A DNA stretch of 64,000 bases from Molossus alvarezi (GCA_037176705.1 CM073895.1:5108551-5172550); one strand, 5' to 3'; shown: positions 32,716 through 43,375, numbered from the stretch's first letter. Made by a program: numbers and translations. Notes: a model not told the origin generated them from the sequence alone.

Positions 32716-32816
32716 ACGCACACACACATGCATGCACACACACATGCGCGCGCACACACACATGCATGCACACACACGCGTGCGCACGCACACACACGCA
32801 CACATGCACGCACGCT
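32716..32816 (+). repeat. Alternating CA/CG/TG microsatellite
   Basis: cacacacacatgcatgcaca, catgcgcgcgcacacacaca and cgcgtgcgcacgcacacaca. This is strict purine-pyrimidine alternation over about 100 bases with CG-containing steps, the classic sequence requirement for left-handed Z-DNA. Confidence 0.95.
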
Positions 32817-32819
32817 CCT

Positions 32820-33838
32820 TGGACTCCTGGTCCAGGGAGCCCAGCCCTCCTGCCTGTCCCTGCTGTGTACCCAGCCAGCCCCTGTCATCCTTCCCTGTCC
32901 CTATTCCAGATAAATGTCATTTACCGTCCGTTCTCACCCAGATCATACCTCTCAGAACCGACAGGGGCGGGTCTGGGAAGCAGGTCCCCAGGGCTCCAGA
33001 TCCTGTCCTGAGCAGCTGCGGCCGCCTGGGTCGATGCCCGCCATGGGACCTCCTTCCCCACTCGCACCAGCTGGCTGCCCTCACCAGCTGGCACTGACCC
33101 AGAGTCGTGACCCTAGGGAAGCCGAGACCAACGTGCTCTGTCCCCGCTGGAGGCCCAGGCTCCATCTCTCCCGGGTGACTTTCCCTCCTTTGGTCCTTGG
33201 CCCAGCGAGCTCTTCTGGAACATTCGGTGCCGGGACTGGGGAGGCATAGAGGAAAATGAAGCCAACCCCCTTGAGAAGTTTTCATGGCGAGGGAGGTCTC
33301 CACGCCTTCCTTCTGCCTCCATGCAGGCTCCTGGCGCGGTCTGGGGTGGGCAGTTGACCGTGGGCAGAGCCTGCACCCCCGCCGGCCCACCCAGACAGCC
33401 CACCAGCCCCCTTCCCTGGGCTGTCCTGGTTCCCTCCCAGCTGGTCCCAGCAACAGACCTCATCTGTGCCGGCCTGGTGCAGACCCCGGCGGGAGCAGGG
33501 GTGTCCGCAGAGGGGAGTTCAAGGTCAGGCCCGTGCCCATAGGATCATACAGTCTCCCTGAAAAGAGGGGACCCTTTGAAATGGAACAGGAAGGGGGTGC
33601 TAGACGTGGGAATGCTCCCGCTTCAGGGCTGAGGTGAGGGCGGTAGGCTCACTGGCCAGGGGGCAGGGCTGGCGTCCTCGTTCCCCGTGAGCCCTGGCTC
33701 CCCGAGGCTCAGCTGGACGCCAGACGGCCTGTCTCTCCCTGTCCTCGCGAGTCCCTGAAACTGAGGCAGCTTCTGGGGACTGGGTGCAGCGGGATCTCGT
33801 CCCTCGTCTGTTCCTGGGCCTCAGTTTTGTGAGTTTTT
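32820..33838. other. GC-rich intron, nothing recognised
   Basis: No repeat or coding element recognised. Confidence 0.5.
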
Positions 33839-33841
33839 TTA

Positions 33842-34268
33842 GTTGAGTTGAGGTTCCTAAAACATGAAGTTAACCATTTTAAAGAGAACAATTCAGAGGT
33901 ACCTAGTACATTCACAAGGTTGTGTAGCCATCACCTCTAGTTCCAAAACATGTCACCCCCCCAAGGGGTCACCCCCGGGTGCTCCTCCAGCGCCTGCTCA
34001 CCGGCTGTCTGACCACGATGTGCCGCCGCGGGAGTCTCATGTGAAGGAATCCTACACGGGACCTTCGGGTCCGGCTTCTCTCACCGAACGGGTGTCCTCA
34101 AGGTCCACCCGTGTCTGCGAGCATGCCATCCTCTCGGTGGCGCAGCAGGGTTCCCCGCTGTGAACATGCGTGTGCGTGTGCGTGTGCGTGTTGGACGCCT
34201 GCCGTTAACTCTCTGGGAGTTGCTCGGTCCTGTGTTCTGTCTGACTTTTGGAAGGACGGGCTACAGTT
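33842..34268 (-). mobile_element. L1M 3'-UTR relic
   Basis: aaaacatgaagttaaccatt, ttaaagagaacaattcagag, gtacattcacaaggttgtgt, agccatcacctctagttcca and aaacatgtcacc, then tgtgaaggaatcctacacgg and gctgtgaacatgcg, follow the antisense old-L1 3' end (aaaattcaccattttaaagtgtacaattcagtggt...gttgtgcaaccatcaccac...). A CpG-containing (GTGTGC)n stretch sits within it near 34164-34190. Confidence 0.8.
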
Positions 34269-34269
34269 T

Positions 34270-35650
34270 CTCTTTCAAGTTCAAGGGGATTGTTGAATAG
34301 CCTTCCTATGGACGGCCCCGCGGGGCTCCGCACCGGCAGGGGGTGTCGTTGGGGAACAGAGAGTGAGGAGGAGCCAGACCACGGGTGGGGGCACTGCCCT
34401 TCATCCTGGGGGCAGGGAGTGGACCCCGGCCAGGAATGACAGTGGGGGAGGGCAGAGTCTTCCTTCAGCCCGCCATCCTCACTGAGGAGTGGGGGCGCGG
34501 GGGCGAGGTGCAGAGGGCGGGCGTCTCGGCAGGAGGAGTGGAGGGATTCGCAGGACGAGAACTTGCAGGCGTTGGGGTGTGGTGGTGTGAGGGGGGTTCC
34601 GTGGGCTGCACTTCAGAGCTGTGCCTCGGGGGCCTGCTGTCCCTCTGCTGCCCCCCCCCCCCGGTGTGACAGGTGGCGTGGGGGTGGCTCAGACATGCAG
34701 GGTGTGGTCTGCCCAGCAGACTCGTCGTGCTGGCCTCCCCTTCTCTCCGGAGTAGAAGGCAATCTTCGGACTTTCGGGAGGAAGAGGGGTGTTGGCCATG
34801 GTGGATGGAAGACTCCCGCTCCAGAGAGGGGATCAGAGAGGCGGGCGGGGGGCTCCCTGTTACCTAGGAGCTGCTGCCTGGTCTTTGCCCCCACAGCCAG
34901 GCCAGGACCAGTGTGGCCCCTGGGTTGGGGTTGGTTCCGTCGGGTTGTCCTGGGCAAGCTGGACGGCGGAGGTCTGACCCATTTTCCCAGAGCAGGGTCC
35001 TGGCTCACTTGGTGGGGGAAGCGCACAGCTCATGGACCCGGAGGGGTTTCCGACTCTCTCTTCCCTTCCATTTGCATGTTGGCAGAGTTCTTGGGTCCCC
35101 AGCGTTGCTGCTTATTTAAAAGAAGCCCTGGCTACTTGAGAAAGCTGGAGAGAAAGCTGGGCAGGGTCTGGGCCTGGCCGCTGTCCCAAGCTGTCTCTCT
35201 GGGGCATTTGAGGGGTAGCGTTGTTTTCAGAGTTGGGGCAGGTGACATCGTGTCCCTGTGGAGAATCAGCCTCAGATTCCAGGAGGACGGTATATCTGGG
35301 GAAACTGAGGAAGCCTGTGTTGACCGAAGACGTCCTGCGTGCCGGTCACTGAAAACATGTCGTCATATAACCCAGTGAACCTGCAGGACGGGGGCCACCT
35401 CCCCCCGCCTTCTCCTGACAGGGGTGCCGAGACTCGGGGACCAAGTCCCCACCTAGGCAGCCATGCTTAGGAAGTGCAGGCCCGTCCCACACCCAGGTCT
35501 GGCCTGGAAGGTCAAGGATCAGATCAGGATGGGCGGGAAGGGGCCCCTGACCCCAGTCGACTTCCTCCCGAGGTGCCCAGGCCCGGTCAGCAGTGCTGGG
35601 CAGAAGGCTCCAGCCGGCCGGGCCTGAGGGCACAGGGCTCCTTGGGGACG
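34270..35650. other. GC-rich intron, nothing recognised
   Basis: Contains a run of 12-13 C at about 34650-34663. No repeat family or exon was recognised. Confidence 0.5.
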
Positions 35651-35654
35651 ATCC

Positions 35655-35905
35655 TTTCCCTTGCTCTTTCCACGAAGGCCGGTGTTCACAGCCCTTCATG
35701 CAAAGGGAGGGAGGCCTCTCGGCCAAGGTCACACAGCCCTCCGCCTGCCAGTCGGTGTTTCTGCTGAACCACGGACGCCTCCCTGTGAGCCGTCCTTGCG
35801 GAAGCCTCACTCTCAGTATCATTAGCATGACTGCCTTTCCCATCCTGCGGACGCGTGACCGGAGGTCAGGTAGACCGAGGGACTTAGCGGGGTCCGTCCC
35901 CCTCC
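35655..35905 (-). mobile_element. Two decayed MIR-like fragments
   Basis: ggccaaggtcacacagccct at about 35720 and the tcagtatcattagcatgact, gcctttcccatcctgcggac segment at about 35813-35855 are antisense MIR pieces. They may be one interrupted copy or two copies. Confidence 0.5.
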
Positions 35906-36184
35906 TCAGTGACGCCAGGGCCGTGGGCACGAGGAGAGGACGTCAGCCCGTTGGTTCATTGCTAGGGGGAGGGGAGGGGCTGAGCAGCCCTGCTGGTGTG
36001 TCCCCAAGGCTCCCAGGGCACCCAGACGCGCTGCCCATCCTGGCATGTGTCTCGGGCCCGAGCCGGCCCCGGGCGTGATCCCGTTTGCGTGTGTCTGACG
36101 CTGGCCCGGGTCGGTGCCTGACCCCGGATGCTTCCATCACAGGCGGGCGCTGCCCTGCCACCGTCTCTTTCTCGGGGATGTATG

Positions 36185-36440
36185 TGTGAACTTGAGGAAG
36201 AAAATCGGGAAAGGCCAGCTCCCTCTGTCCAGCCCATTAATTCTGCATGCCCGGGCCCGAATTAACCTTGGCACGGCTTCGAGAGGAGAGAGTAATTCTA
36301 ACCTTAAAAATCTGCTGATTAAAGCTGGTTTTAGGAATTCGATTCCACTTAATGTCTTGGCAGGGAGCCCAGCTTCGCATTAACACAGCCGCAGACGGGC
36401 CCTGGCGTTCCCTCCGCCGTCCTAATAAACAAACCCACTG
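36185..36440. promoter_or_regulatory. Candidate conserved non-coding element with ATTA clusters
   Basis: gaagaaaatcgggaaaggcc, cagcccattaattctgcatg, cccgaattaaccttggcacg, gagtaattctaaccttaaaa, atctgctgattaaagctggt, attcgattccacttaatgtc, cgcattaacacagcc and cctaataaac. At least seven homeodomain-type cores in 250 bp, no repeat signature, and strong contrast with the GC-rich flanks. Confidence 0.55.
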
Positions 36441-37074
36441 TTGCTCTGAGCACCGGTTCCTTCCCTGGCCCCTTGCCGCACACAGCTGTGTTGACGAGGG
36501 CCCTGGGTCCCTGGACGGTGTCCCCGGGGCTGGGGCGCAGTGCCGGGAGCTGGGTCCCAGCCGGCTCCGGAGGAGCAGGGATCGCAGCCGGGAAGGCCGG
36601 GCTCCCAGCCCTGCACCCAGCAGAGCTCACACCACCAGAATGGCCTCCGAGGGCGGTGGGAGCCGGCCCCAGGCCCTGCTCCTTCTGGGAACAGGGGCCA
36701 CGGCACAGAGGAAGGACAAGGGCCCACTGTCTGGAATGGACAAAGGCTCCTGGCACCAAAGGACACGGCCCTTGGCCTCCCCTGCAGGGACCCAGTCTCT
36801 CCATTATTCACCCTGCAGCTGAAAGGTACACACTGGTCAGGGCCTGTGTGGGACCAGATGCCCGGAGAGAACTCGGAGGCTCGGTGTGACCCGGGTGGCC
36901 TGGGGAGCGGGGGAGGGGAGCAGCCCACGTACACCTGGCTGAGGGAGGGGCCCAAGGGTGGGAAAGCACCTGGACTGGAGCCCAGTCCGAAGCTCCACCC
37001 CTTGGTCATTATGACCACAGCCCAGGGAGAGCGACCCTGGCCCCTCCCTCCTGCCGGTGTTCTAGGCTGGGAAA

Positions 37075-37275
37075 TTCACCTCTGGGATCGGCTCCCTCTC
37101 TAAATCTAAATTTACCTTATTATCAATTTTTAGCTTCCATTTTATGCCCACTAATTTATTAATCCTGGATCCCCCAAAAACAATAAAGCCGAAGCTCCAG
37201 AGGTTTTATTTATATCCTTAAACATGGTTTTTATGCCTTTTTATCTAAAAATTCATTTGATTTTTATTGCCATCC
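37075..37275. promoter_or_regulatory. Candidate conserved non-coding element next to a CpG-rich patch
   Basis: ctctaaatctaaatttacct, tattatcaatttttagcttc, attttatgcccactaattta, ttaatcctggatcccccaaa, aacaataaagccgaagctcc, gaggttttatttatatcctt, aaacatggtttttatgcctt and aaaaattcatttgattttta. It contains a SOX-type aacaataaag and a HOX/CDX-type ttttatg repeated. Not a recognised transposon. Confidence 0.5.
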
Positions 37276-37282
37276 TCACTCA

Positions 37283-37425
37283 CGGCGCGGCGCGGTCCGG
37301 CTGCAGCCGCTTTGTTAGCCGGGCTCCTCGGGCCAGCCCCTCCCTCAGGAAGGGGGCCTGGGCGGGGGGGGGGCCGGGGCGCGGGGGGGGGGCCCTGGCA
37401 GCGGCGGCCCTGAGGGCGTCTCGGA
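37283..37425. promoter_or_regulatory. Short CpG- and G-rich patch
   Basis: cacggcgcggcgcggtccgg, ctgcagccgctttgttagcc, cgggctcctcgggccag and two long G-runs around ccggggcgcg, then cagcggcggccctgagggcg. CpG density is locally high and the G-runs could form quadruplexes. At about 140 bp it is below the usual CpG-island length threshold. It could be a small unmethylated enhancer or promoter core, but no transcript evidence is available. Confidence 0.45.
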
Positions 37426-37429
37426 GCTC

Positions 37430-38578
37430 ACTCTGTCCCCTGACCACTGTGTTTCTGTCTAGGTCCCTTCCAGCCCATGCTGTGAAGGGGGGGCCTCCAG
37501 GGTGAGAACTGAGTCTGTCTCCATGCCCCCCAGCATTTCTCCGGGTTCTCCTCTCTCCTCAGCCAGCCCCAGGGGCCTTGGGAGAGGGCAGTGCCTCCTC
37601 CTTTTCTTCCTTCCCTCAGGCTGGACCCCTCTCTCCTCCTGCCCAGCAGCCCCCACCCGGAAGGTCTCCTTGGCCCTCTCTGCTGCCCAAGAAGCTGCCC
37701 CACCCTTGGCGCCCCCTTCTCTGAGCTCCCGCTGATGTCGGTGCCCGGGACTCTCTGGTGCCCGGGACTCTCCGGTGCCCAGGGTGGAAGGGAGGGTGCA
37801 CACGTGTCCTGGGCTGCCAGGTGCTGCCCTGGTCTCCTGACGCCCTCCTGGCACAGTACCTGCCCGGGAGGGGTGTAGAGTTGCCAACCCTGTGAAGTTT
37901 GCTGCCCCCATCGGTCTCTCTCTGTCCCTCGAGTCCTCCAGCTCTGAGGACCCAACCTCCGCAGCCCACGGGGCCCCGAATCTCAGGGGTCCCTCCAGTG
38001 CGTGCACCCGACCTGCCTATGAGGTGGGGTGGACTCCTTCCGTTCGGACCCCAGCTCCAAGCAGTGTGACCTGGGGCGAGGCCTTGACACCTGGGAGCCC
38101 CAGCTCCCACATCTGCAGAGAGGGGCTCGAGCCCCCCTTCCGGGGTTGTAGAGAGGCCCTGCCTCCCTTCCCGCCTCCCTGGGTCACCGAAGCACTGAGC
38201 ACAGAGGACACTCGATTACTTGGCCAGAAGGCCGATTCGGTGGCACAGAAGGTCAGACCACTGGGATGTCAGGCCCAGGGCTGGCCGGTCTCCCAGGGAG
38301 GAAGAGTTCCCAGAGGCCCTGAGGAGGACTCTTCAGGCGCCTGCCCACCCCTGGCCGGGGGAGCTTCCCAAGAAAACGCAGTGCTCAGGGCTGTTTCCAG
38401 GGCAGGCTCTGGTCCCCCTGGGGCAGCTGGAGCCCGGCCCAGGCTGGCATCTGCCCGCATGGCCCACAGGCCTGGGGCGGGGGCCCCGGCCGGCCCCCTT
38501 GTGGTCTGGCTACGGTGCCCTGGTGTGGCAGGGCCGCGCTGCTCTGGGAGAGGCCCTCCGTTTGTCTTAGGAGAGAGG
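37430..38578. other. GC-rich intron with a probable MIR fragment
   Basis: cagtgtgacctggggcgagg, ccttgacacctgggagcccc and agctcccacatctgcagaga at about 38060-38125 resemble sense MIR. A small tandem repeat of ggtgcccgggactctc lies at about 37739-37775. Nothing else recognised. Confidence 0.5.
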
Positions 38579-38581
38579 CGG

Positions 38582-38770
38582 CTGGACACCCGGTCAGTGT
38601 GATCTGATATTCCAGATCTCCCCTGTCACCCACCCCCGAGGCCAGATCAGACTATAAGCCATTTAGCTCAAACGAATTCTAAAGCGATTCACTGTTTAAC
38701 GAGTTCTGTGGCCAGTCTTTCGCCAACAGCGTGTGAATCAAATCATTGGGTCTAACCCTAGTCATGTGGA
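38582..38770. promoter_or_regulatory. Candidate conserved non-coding element
   Basis: gtgatctgatattccagatc, agatcagactataagccatt, tagctcaaacgaattctaaa, gcgattcactgtttaacgag and gtgaatcaaatcattgggtc. Moderately AT-rich unique sequence between GC-rich stretches, with a TCF/LEF-like atcaaatc core. No repeat signature. Confidence 0.4.
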
Positions 38771-38774
38771 CCAG

Positions 38775-40015
38775 ACCCTACAGTGAGGACAGTCCCGGGA
38801 GCAGCCCAGGACGCAGGCCCTCAGCCGTCACGTGGACGCCGGAGAGACTGCCAGGGTGGCGTGCAGGGGAGGAAGGAGCCAGGCTTTGGGCCAGACAAGG
38901 GGGTGCAGTCCTCTCTGCCTCTTCCTAGCCATTGACCCTGGGCAGACGGCTGGCCTGTTCACCTCGGTCTTCCCCGGGGACACCTCTGCGCAGGGCGGAG
39001 AGGTAAGAGACAACGTCCTCACGGGAGATCTTCCCAGCACCTTCCGGGATCTGGTACGGCTTTCTGGGTGCCTGGGGGCCACGGGGCTGCTGGGACCTCC
39101 TTCTGCCCCGCCCAGCAGCGTCTGGGGGGGTGGGAAGATCCGGAAGGTGCTGGAAGGTTCTCACCTCCACCTGCTCTTTGAAGGGCACCTGCTTCTCATG
39201 AGGATGTGAAAACTGCCACCCAAGGAGCCATGTTGAACCCCAAGCGGGAGCCCTGCCGCTCTGCCCGCTCAGGGGCCTTCCCGTCCCACCGAGAGTCCCG
39301 CCCGGGCGCTGTCGTCCCCAGATCTGCTGGGTGGCACTGGAATGATGGCACTTGCTCCCAAAGGTGACCCAGCCGGAGTGGGAGGGACACGGCAAGGACA
39401 GAGGAAGGCGGGCGCTGCGGGGTCTGGAGCTGGAACTCTCCGGGGTCTGCCTCAGTGTGCGGCCCGGACCAGCGGAGAAGGACGGAGCCGGGACAGCCGC
39501 AGGGCCTTCGCCTCAAATGCACGGCTGTCTGCCGGCTGCTCCTCGTGGGCCCCGTGGGGGGTCCTGCAGACCCTCTGTGGGTTCACGGACTCGGCCACCC
39601 TGCATTGTCCCGCACGGAGGGTTTGGATGGGAACGCTGGGCAGGGGGCCGACTGCTCGCCCAGACGTTCCCTCTGCCTAAGATGCCCTTGTCCACCAGCC
39701 TGGTCTGTCCACCTGCTGTCCACCTGGCCAACACCTCACCCCTTTGGGCTCATTACACATGTCACTTCCTCTTAAGTGACTCTGCCGACCTTCAACTTGA
39801 AAAGGGGGACTTTTCCGTTTTGGGGAGTCCATCACATCCCTCCCAGGGCCCCTTGAGCTTAGCATCAGGGCTGTTCGGATTTATTCGGTGTGTTGGCTGA
39901 TCTCTCTCCCGTGGGGGGACCGGGGCTCATGGGGGACAGGCCCTCGGGCCACGCAGAGCCGACTGCGTCCACGCTTGTCTGCGGGAAGTCCACTTGCTGC
40001 AGGGAGTGGCCGTCG
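38775..40015. other. GC-rich intron, little recognised
   Basis: A MIR-like stretch (ccattgaccctgggcagacg, gcctgttcacctcggtcttc) lies at about 38928-38975. Otherwise nothing was recognised. Confidence 0.45.
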
Positions 40016-40019
40016 CTCT

Positions 40020-40215
40020 GTCTGACCCGCCGTCCTCGCATCACTTGACAGCTGGAACCGTTATTTTCCCGGCGAATTTTTTTTCCTTCCCTCTATTATC
40101 TCGATTTCTTCCATCACTTTTCTACCAGACACATCTTTTAAACGATTCACCTTTGCCCCGTGCACATCAGATTTCAGTGTGCGCTAACCAGGCACATGAA
40201 AACCTACGTTCACAC
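40020..40215. promoter_or_regulatory. Candidate conserved non-coding element
   Basis: cgcatcacttgacagctgga (TGACAG, TALE-homeodomain core), accgttattttcccggcgaa, ccctctattatctcgatttc, tcttttaaacgattcacctt, tcagatttcagtgtgcgcta and accaggcacatgaaaaccta. AT-rich relative to flanks, no repeat signature. Confidence 0.42.
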
Positions 40216-40369
40216 GGTCGCCTCTGTGCAGTCACCTTGCAGTGGCTGGGAGGGCAGAGAGGGCCAGGCCACGGGGGACACCCCACAAGCTTCGTGCACT
40301 CTCGGCCCCCGGCTGTGGCTCTGTGCGGAGGAGGTAACACCTTCCCAGAGAGGGGGACCAATGGGGATC

Positions 40370-40795
40370 AGGTGTGAACACCCTCCTCTGAGGGCACAGT
40401 GGGTGCAGATGGAACTCAGGTGTGAACACCCTAGTCTGAGGTCATGGGGGTGTGTGGATGGAGCTCAGGTGTGAACACCGTAGTCTGAGGTCATGGGGGT
40501 GTGTGGATGGAGCTCAGGTGTGAACACCCTAGTCTGAGGTCATGGGGGTGTGTGGATGGAGCTCAGGTGTGAACACCCTAGTCTGAGGTCATGGGGGGGT
40601 GTGGATGGAGATCAGGTGTGACCGCCCTTGTCTGAGGTCATGGGGGTGTGTGGATGGAGCTCAGGTGTGAACACCCTAGTCTGAGGTCATGGGGGTGTGT
40701 GGATGGAGCTCAGGTGTGAACACCCTAGTCTGAGGTCATGGGGGGGTGTGGATGGAGATCAGGTGTGACCGCCCTTGTCTGAGGTCATGGGGGTG
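40370..40795 (+). repeat. 49-bp minisatellite, about 8.6 copies, each with a T-box-like half-site
   Basis: aggtgtga recurs at 40370, 40418, 40467, 40516, 40565, 40614, 40663, 40712 and 40761, so the spacing is 48-49 bases. The rest of the unit includes agtctgaggtcatgggggtg and gtggatggagctc. Two variant units (aggtgtgaccgcccttgtct) are 147 bp apart, that is three units, pointing to a higher-order duplication. AGGTGTGA is the consensus T-box half-site. Confidence 0.95.
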
Positions 40796-41099
40796 CCGTC
40801 CTTGCATTAGAGGAGGCTTTGGGGAGACGGGCCGCTGGGTGTGAGCTTTTGTCAAGGGTACAGGGCCCCCAGGAGGACATTCACTGATTCAAACTGGCCC
40901 AACCTTCGAACATCCCACTCCCCAAAGTGCAGCCCCTCCTCCACAAGCCGTCTCCCCCAACCCTGGCTCCTTAAATCTCAGTCCCTGGGGTCTCAGGCTT
41001 CCAAGGTCTCAGCCAGGCAGCTCTGAACAGAACCCCTCCCTCCTCTTGTCCCTCTCCGTGTCGTAGATCGTCTCGTGACAACGGGATGTTCCCTGGCCC

Positions 41100-41262
41100 C
41101 CCGCCCAAGCCACGGCCTGTGGCCACTGAGCACTGAAATGGGGCCGGTGCGACCCCGGAGCCGACGTTTCTGTTTCGCTTCATTCCACTGAGTGACTTGA
41201 GCAGCCACGTGGCTCGTGGCTCGTGGCTCCATGTTGGATGCCGCCTCTCGGCCTGTCCAGCA
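41100..41262. mobile_element. Relic of a hAT-like non-autonomous DNA transposon (family not named)
   Basis: ctgtggccactgagcactga, aatggggccggtgcgacccc and the closing agcagccacgtggctcgtgg, ctccatgttggatgccgc resemble a widespread mammalian element whose ends read 'gtggctactgagcacttgaaatgtggctagtgcgac' and 'agccacatgtggctagtggctaccgtattggacagc'. Orientation and family name are uncertain. Confidence 0.5.
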
Positions 41263-41264
41263 AC

Positions 41265-41870
41265 ACTGGGGACGCTCGTGCCCAGCTGGGCTTACACTTG
41301 CCAGGTGAGGGGTCCACGGGAGCCTTGACTTGGGGGCTTCCAGCCACCGTGGGAGGTGGTCCCAGAAAACAGCGTGAAAGCTATCCCAGGGGAGACTCTG
41401 CAGGGTCGAGGCCGTGGGGGTTCTGCCCCTCAGAGGGCGGGGCCAGGTGACCTGCAGGCCCCCGCGCTGCCCGGCCGCGTCCAGCTGCCCGGACCTCGCG
41501 CTCCGGTTCTGCGTAGTCCGTGAAGCAGAGGGGCCCGTCCGGCAGACAAAGCCGCGCTCTCCTGGGGCGGTTGCTACCAGCCCAGGAGCCGGGTCCGAGC
41601 GCCAGGCTGAGCGTCGGCCGACTTCACACCGGCACTCAGGGTGAGGGGGGCGGTGGGGAGCCGGGGTGTGTGCACACTCACCGCGCCTGCGCAGTGCGCG
41701 GCTGTCGTCCCCCGTGTGCGTGGCTGTCGCTGCTCCTTCTCGTCCTGCTTTGGGCTCCATGTCCTGTGGGAACCGTGCAGAGTTCATCGGGCACCTGCTA
41801 CGCGGAAATGGCCGTGGGCGGTTCACTCAGGATCATGCTGCTTCCGCGGTTCCCAGGCTGATGCTCAGGG
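41265..41870. other. CpG-rich intron, nothing recognised
   Basis: cccgcgctgcccggccgcgt, ctcgcgctccggttctgcgt and gagcgtcggccgacttcaca give several CpGs over 41460-41720. No promoter motif or exon was recognised. Confidence 0.4.
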
Positions 41871-41871
41871 G

Positions 41872-42430
41872 TTGGTAACCATGGTCCAGGGACCGGGATG
41901 CGCGCGCCGGTCTCTGCACAGCCTGGGAGCCGAGCGCGGTCTTCGTATTTCTTTAATGGTTGGAGAGGAAAGTCATAGGAAGAATAATATTCATGACAAG
42001 TGAAAATTATGCTAAATCCACGTTACAGTGTCCATGAATGAAGTGGTTTTTTTTAATCGTCACCCGCGGGTATTCTTCCATTTATCTGCAGATAGAGGGA
42101 GGGAGGGAGAAAGAGAGAGAGAGAGAGAAACATCGATGTGAGAGAGACACATCAACCCATTGCTGCTCACATGACCCCGACCAGGGCCATATGATAGGAG
42201 CCCATCTTGGGCTGGGGATCTAACCGCAACCGAGGTACGTGCCCTTGACCGGGAATCGAACCTGTGACTCTTTGGTCCATGGGCTGACGCTCTAACCGCT
42301 GAGCCACAGGCCAGGGCATGAAGGAAGTTTTGCTGGGACACAGCCAAGCCGTTCGGCCTGTCAAGGCTGCCTGTGCTCAAAGGGCCACGTTGGGCAGGCC
42401 CAGCAGAGGTCACGTGACTCACGAAGTCTC
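41872..42430 (-). mobile_element. DNA-transposon relic interrupted by a Ves SINE
   Basis: caggggttggtaaccatggt at one end, then caagtgaaaattatgctaaa, tccacgttacagtgtccatg and, after the Ves insertion, aggaagttttgctgggacac, agccaagccgttcgg. The order fits a common mammalian element read as 'tgaaaattatatgaaattcaaatttcagtgtccataaataaagttttattggaacacagccacgcc'. Probably hAT-like; the family was not named with confidence. Confidence 0.6.
42045..42317 (-). mobile_element. Full-length Ves SINE inserted in the DNA-transposon relic
   Basis: Antisense Ves: tttttttaatcg, cgggtattcttccatttatc, gagaaacatcgatgtgagag, ctaaccgcaaccgaggtacg, ccttgaccgggaatcgaacc (B box antisense) and ctctaaccgctgagccacag followed by gccagggc. 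Flanked by atgaatgaagt (42034-42044) and atgaaggaagt (42318-42328), a near-perfect target duplication within the host element's 'ataaataaagtttt' site. Confidence 0.93.
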
Positions 42431-42431
42431 T

Positions 42432-43025
42432 CCTCTCTGCCCGGTCCAGAGAGTGGGCCAACGCTTTGCATGAGCCTGAGGCAGAACCCACATCCCCATG
42501 GCCCCAATGGGCCATTTCGAGGGACCCCTTCCACTGGCTGGTCGGGAGGGGCTTCCTGGGGGGGCTGAGATGGCCCCGGCTGGGTGGGCTGCGTGGGTGG
42601 TGGGACCGAGAGAGCCCAGTGTGTCTGCCTGGGGACGGACAGTCATTGTTTCCTGGAGCCAGAGCCCAGCGTGGAGGGGACAGAAGGCTGAGCTTGTACC
42701 TGAGAGAGAAGGGGAGACAGAGAGAGAGGGAGGGAGATGGAGAGAAAGAAAATGGAGCATCAGCCACATCACGTGGAGCCACTGAGACCGGAAGAAAGCA
42801 GGGTCCCGGCCCCGCACCCCAGCAATAAAGCCGTCCTGAGGCGCGTCCTCCTTTGGTCCACTGAGGCCGTTGGCTGTGGGCCCTGACGGCCCCTCTGGCC
42901 CGGGGGGCTCCCTGGCAGCTGAGACTGTTGGGGAGAAATCTGTTTGCAGAGATGTGTGGCCGGTGCCCCCTTCAGAGATGTCCCTGTTTGTGGGAAATGT
43001 CGACTGTGAGCTGAATGGAGCCCGT
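42432..43025. other. GC-rich intron, nothing recognised
   Basis: A purine-rich GAGA stretch occurs at about 42700-42755. No repeat family or exon. Confidence 0.5.
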
Positions 43026-43029
43026 GTTG

Positions 43030-43135
43030 GCTACTGGTTCCCCTGTAATTCTATCTTCCCTTTTATTTAAGAAAAAGAAAAAAGAATGAAAAAGCCCCGT
43101 AGTGTCATAAAAGTCACTGTGAGTGTTTTAGAAGA
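43030..43135. promoter_or_regulatory. Candidate conserved non-coding element
   Basis: tcccctgtaattctatcttc, ccttttatttaagaaaaaga, aaaaagaatgaaaaagcccc and gtgtcataaaagtcactgtg. AT-rich island, no repeat signature. The A-rich run at 43068-43100 is the only simple-sequence component. Confidence 0.35.
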
Positions 43136-43264
43136 ACTGCCTGGCTCAGCCGCGGGAAGGGGCGCTGCCGGGCCTTCAGCCCCCAGGTGGGGGGGGGGGG
43201 TGCGCGTTGCCTGCGTCCGCAGGGTGAGACTCTCCCGGTCCTCCTATACACAGCTAGCTGCTTT

Positions 43265-43375
43265 CTCGGTGTGCACCTGTGTGCACGCACAAGCAGGACG
43301 TGCGACTTTCCCGAACCCACCTCCACACGCGTGTGCAGGCGCACACACGCACACACGCACACACATACGCTATAT
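43265..43375 (+). repeat. CA/CG-alternating stretch
   Basis: gtgcacctgtgtgcacgcac and gcgcacacacgcacacacgc followed by acacacatacgc form an imperfect purine-pyrimidine alternating tract of modest length. Confidence 0.8.

Noticed and set aside
40370..40795. CRISPR-like array of about 49-bp spacing
   Set aside because: The whole 49 bp repeats, with no unique spacers, in a vertebrate intron; it is a minisatellite.
41460..41720. CpG island promoter
   Set aside because: CpGs are present, but neither density nor motif content is clearly above the GC-rich background, and no exon with a donor site was recognised.
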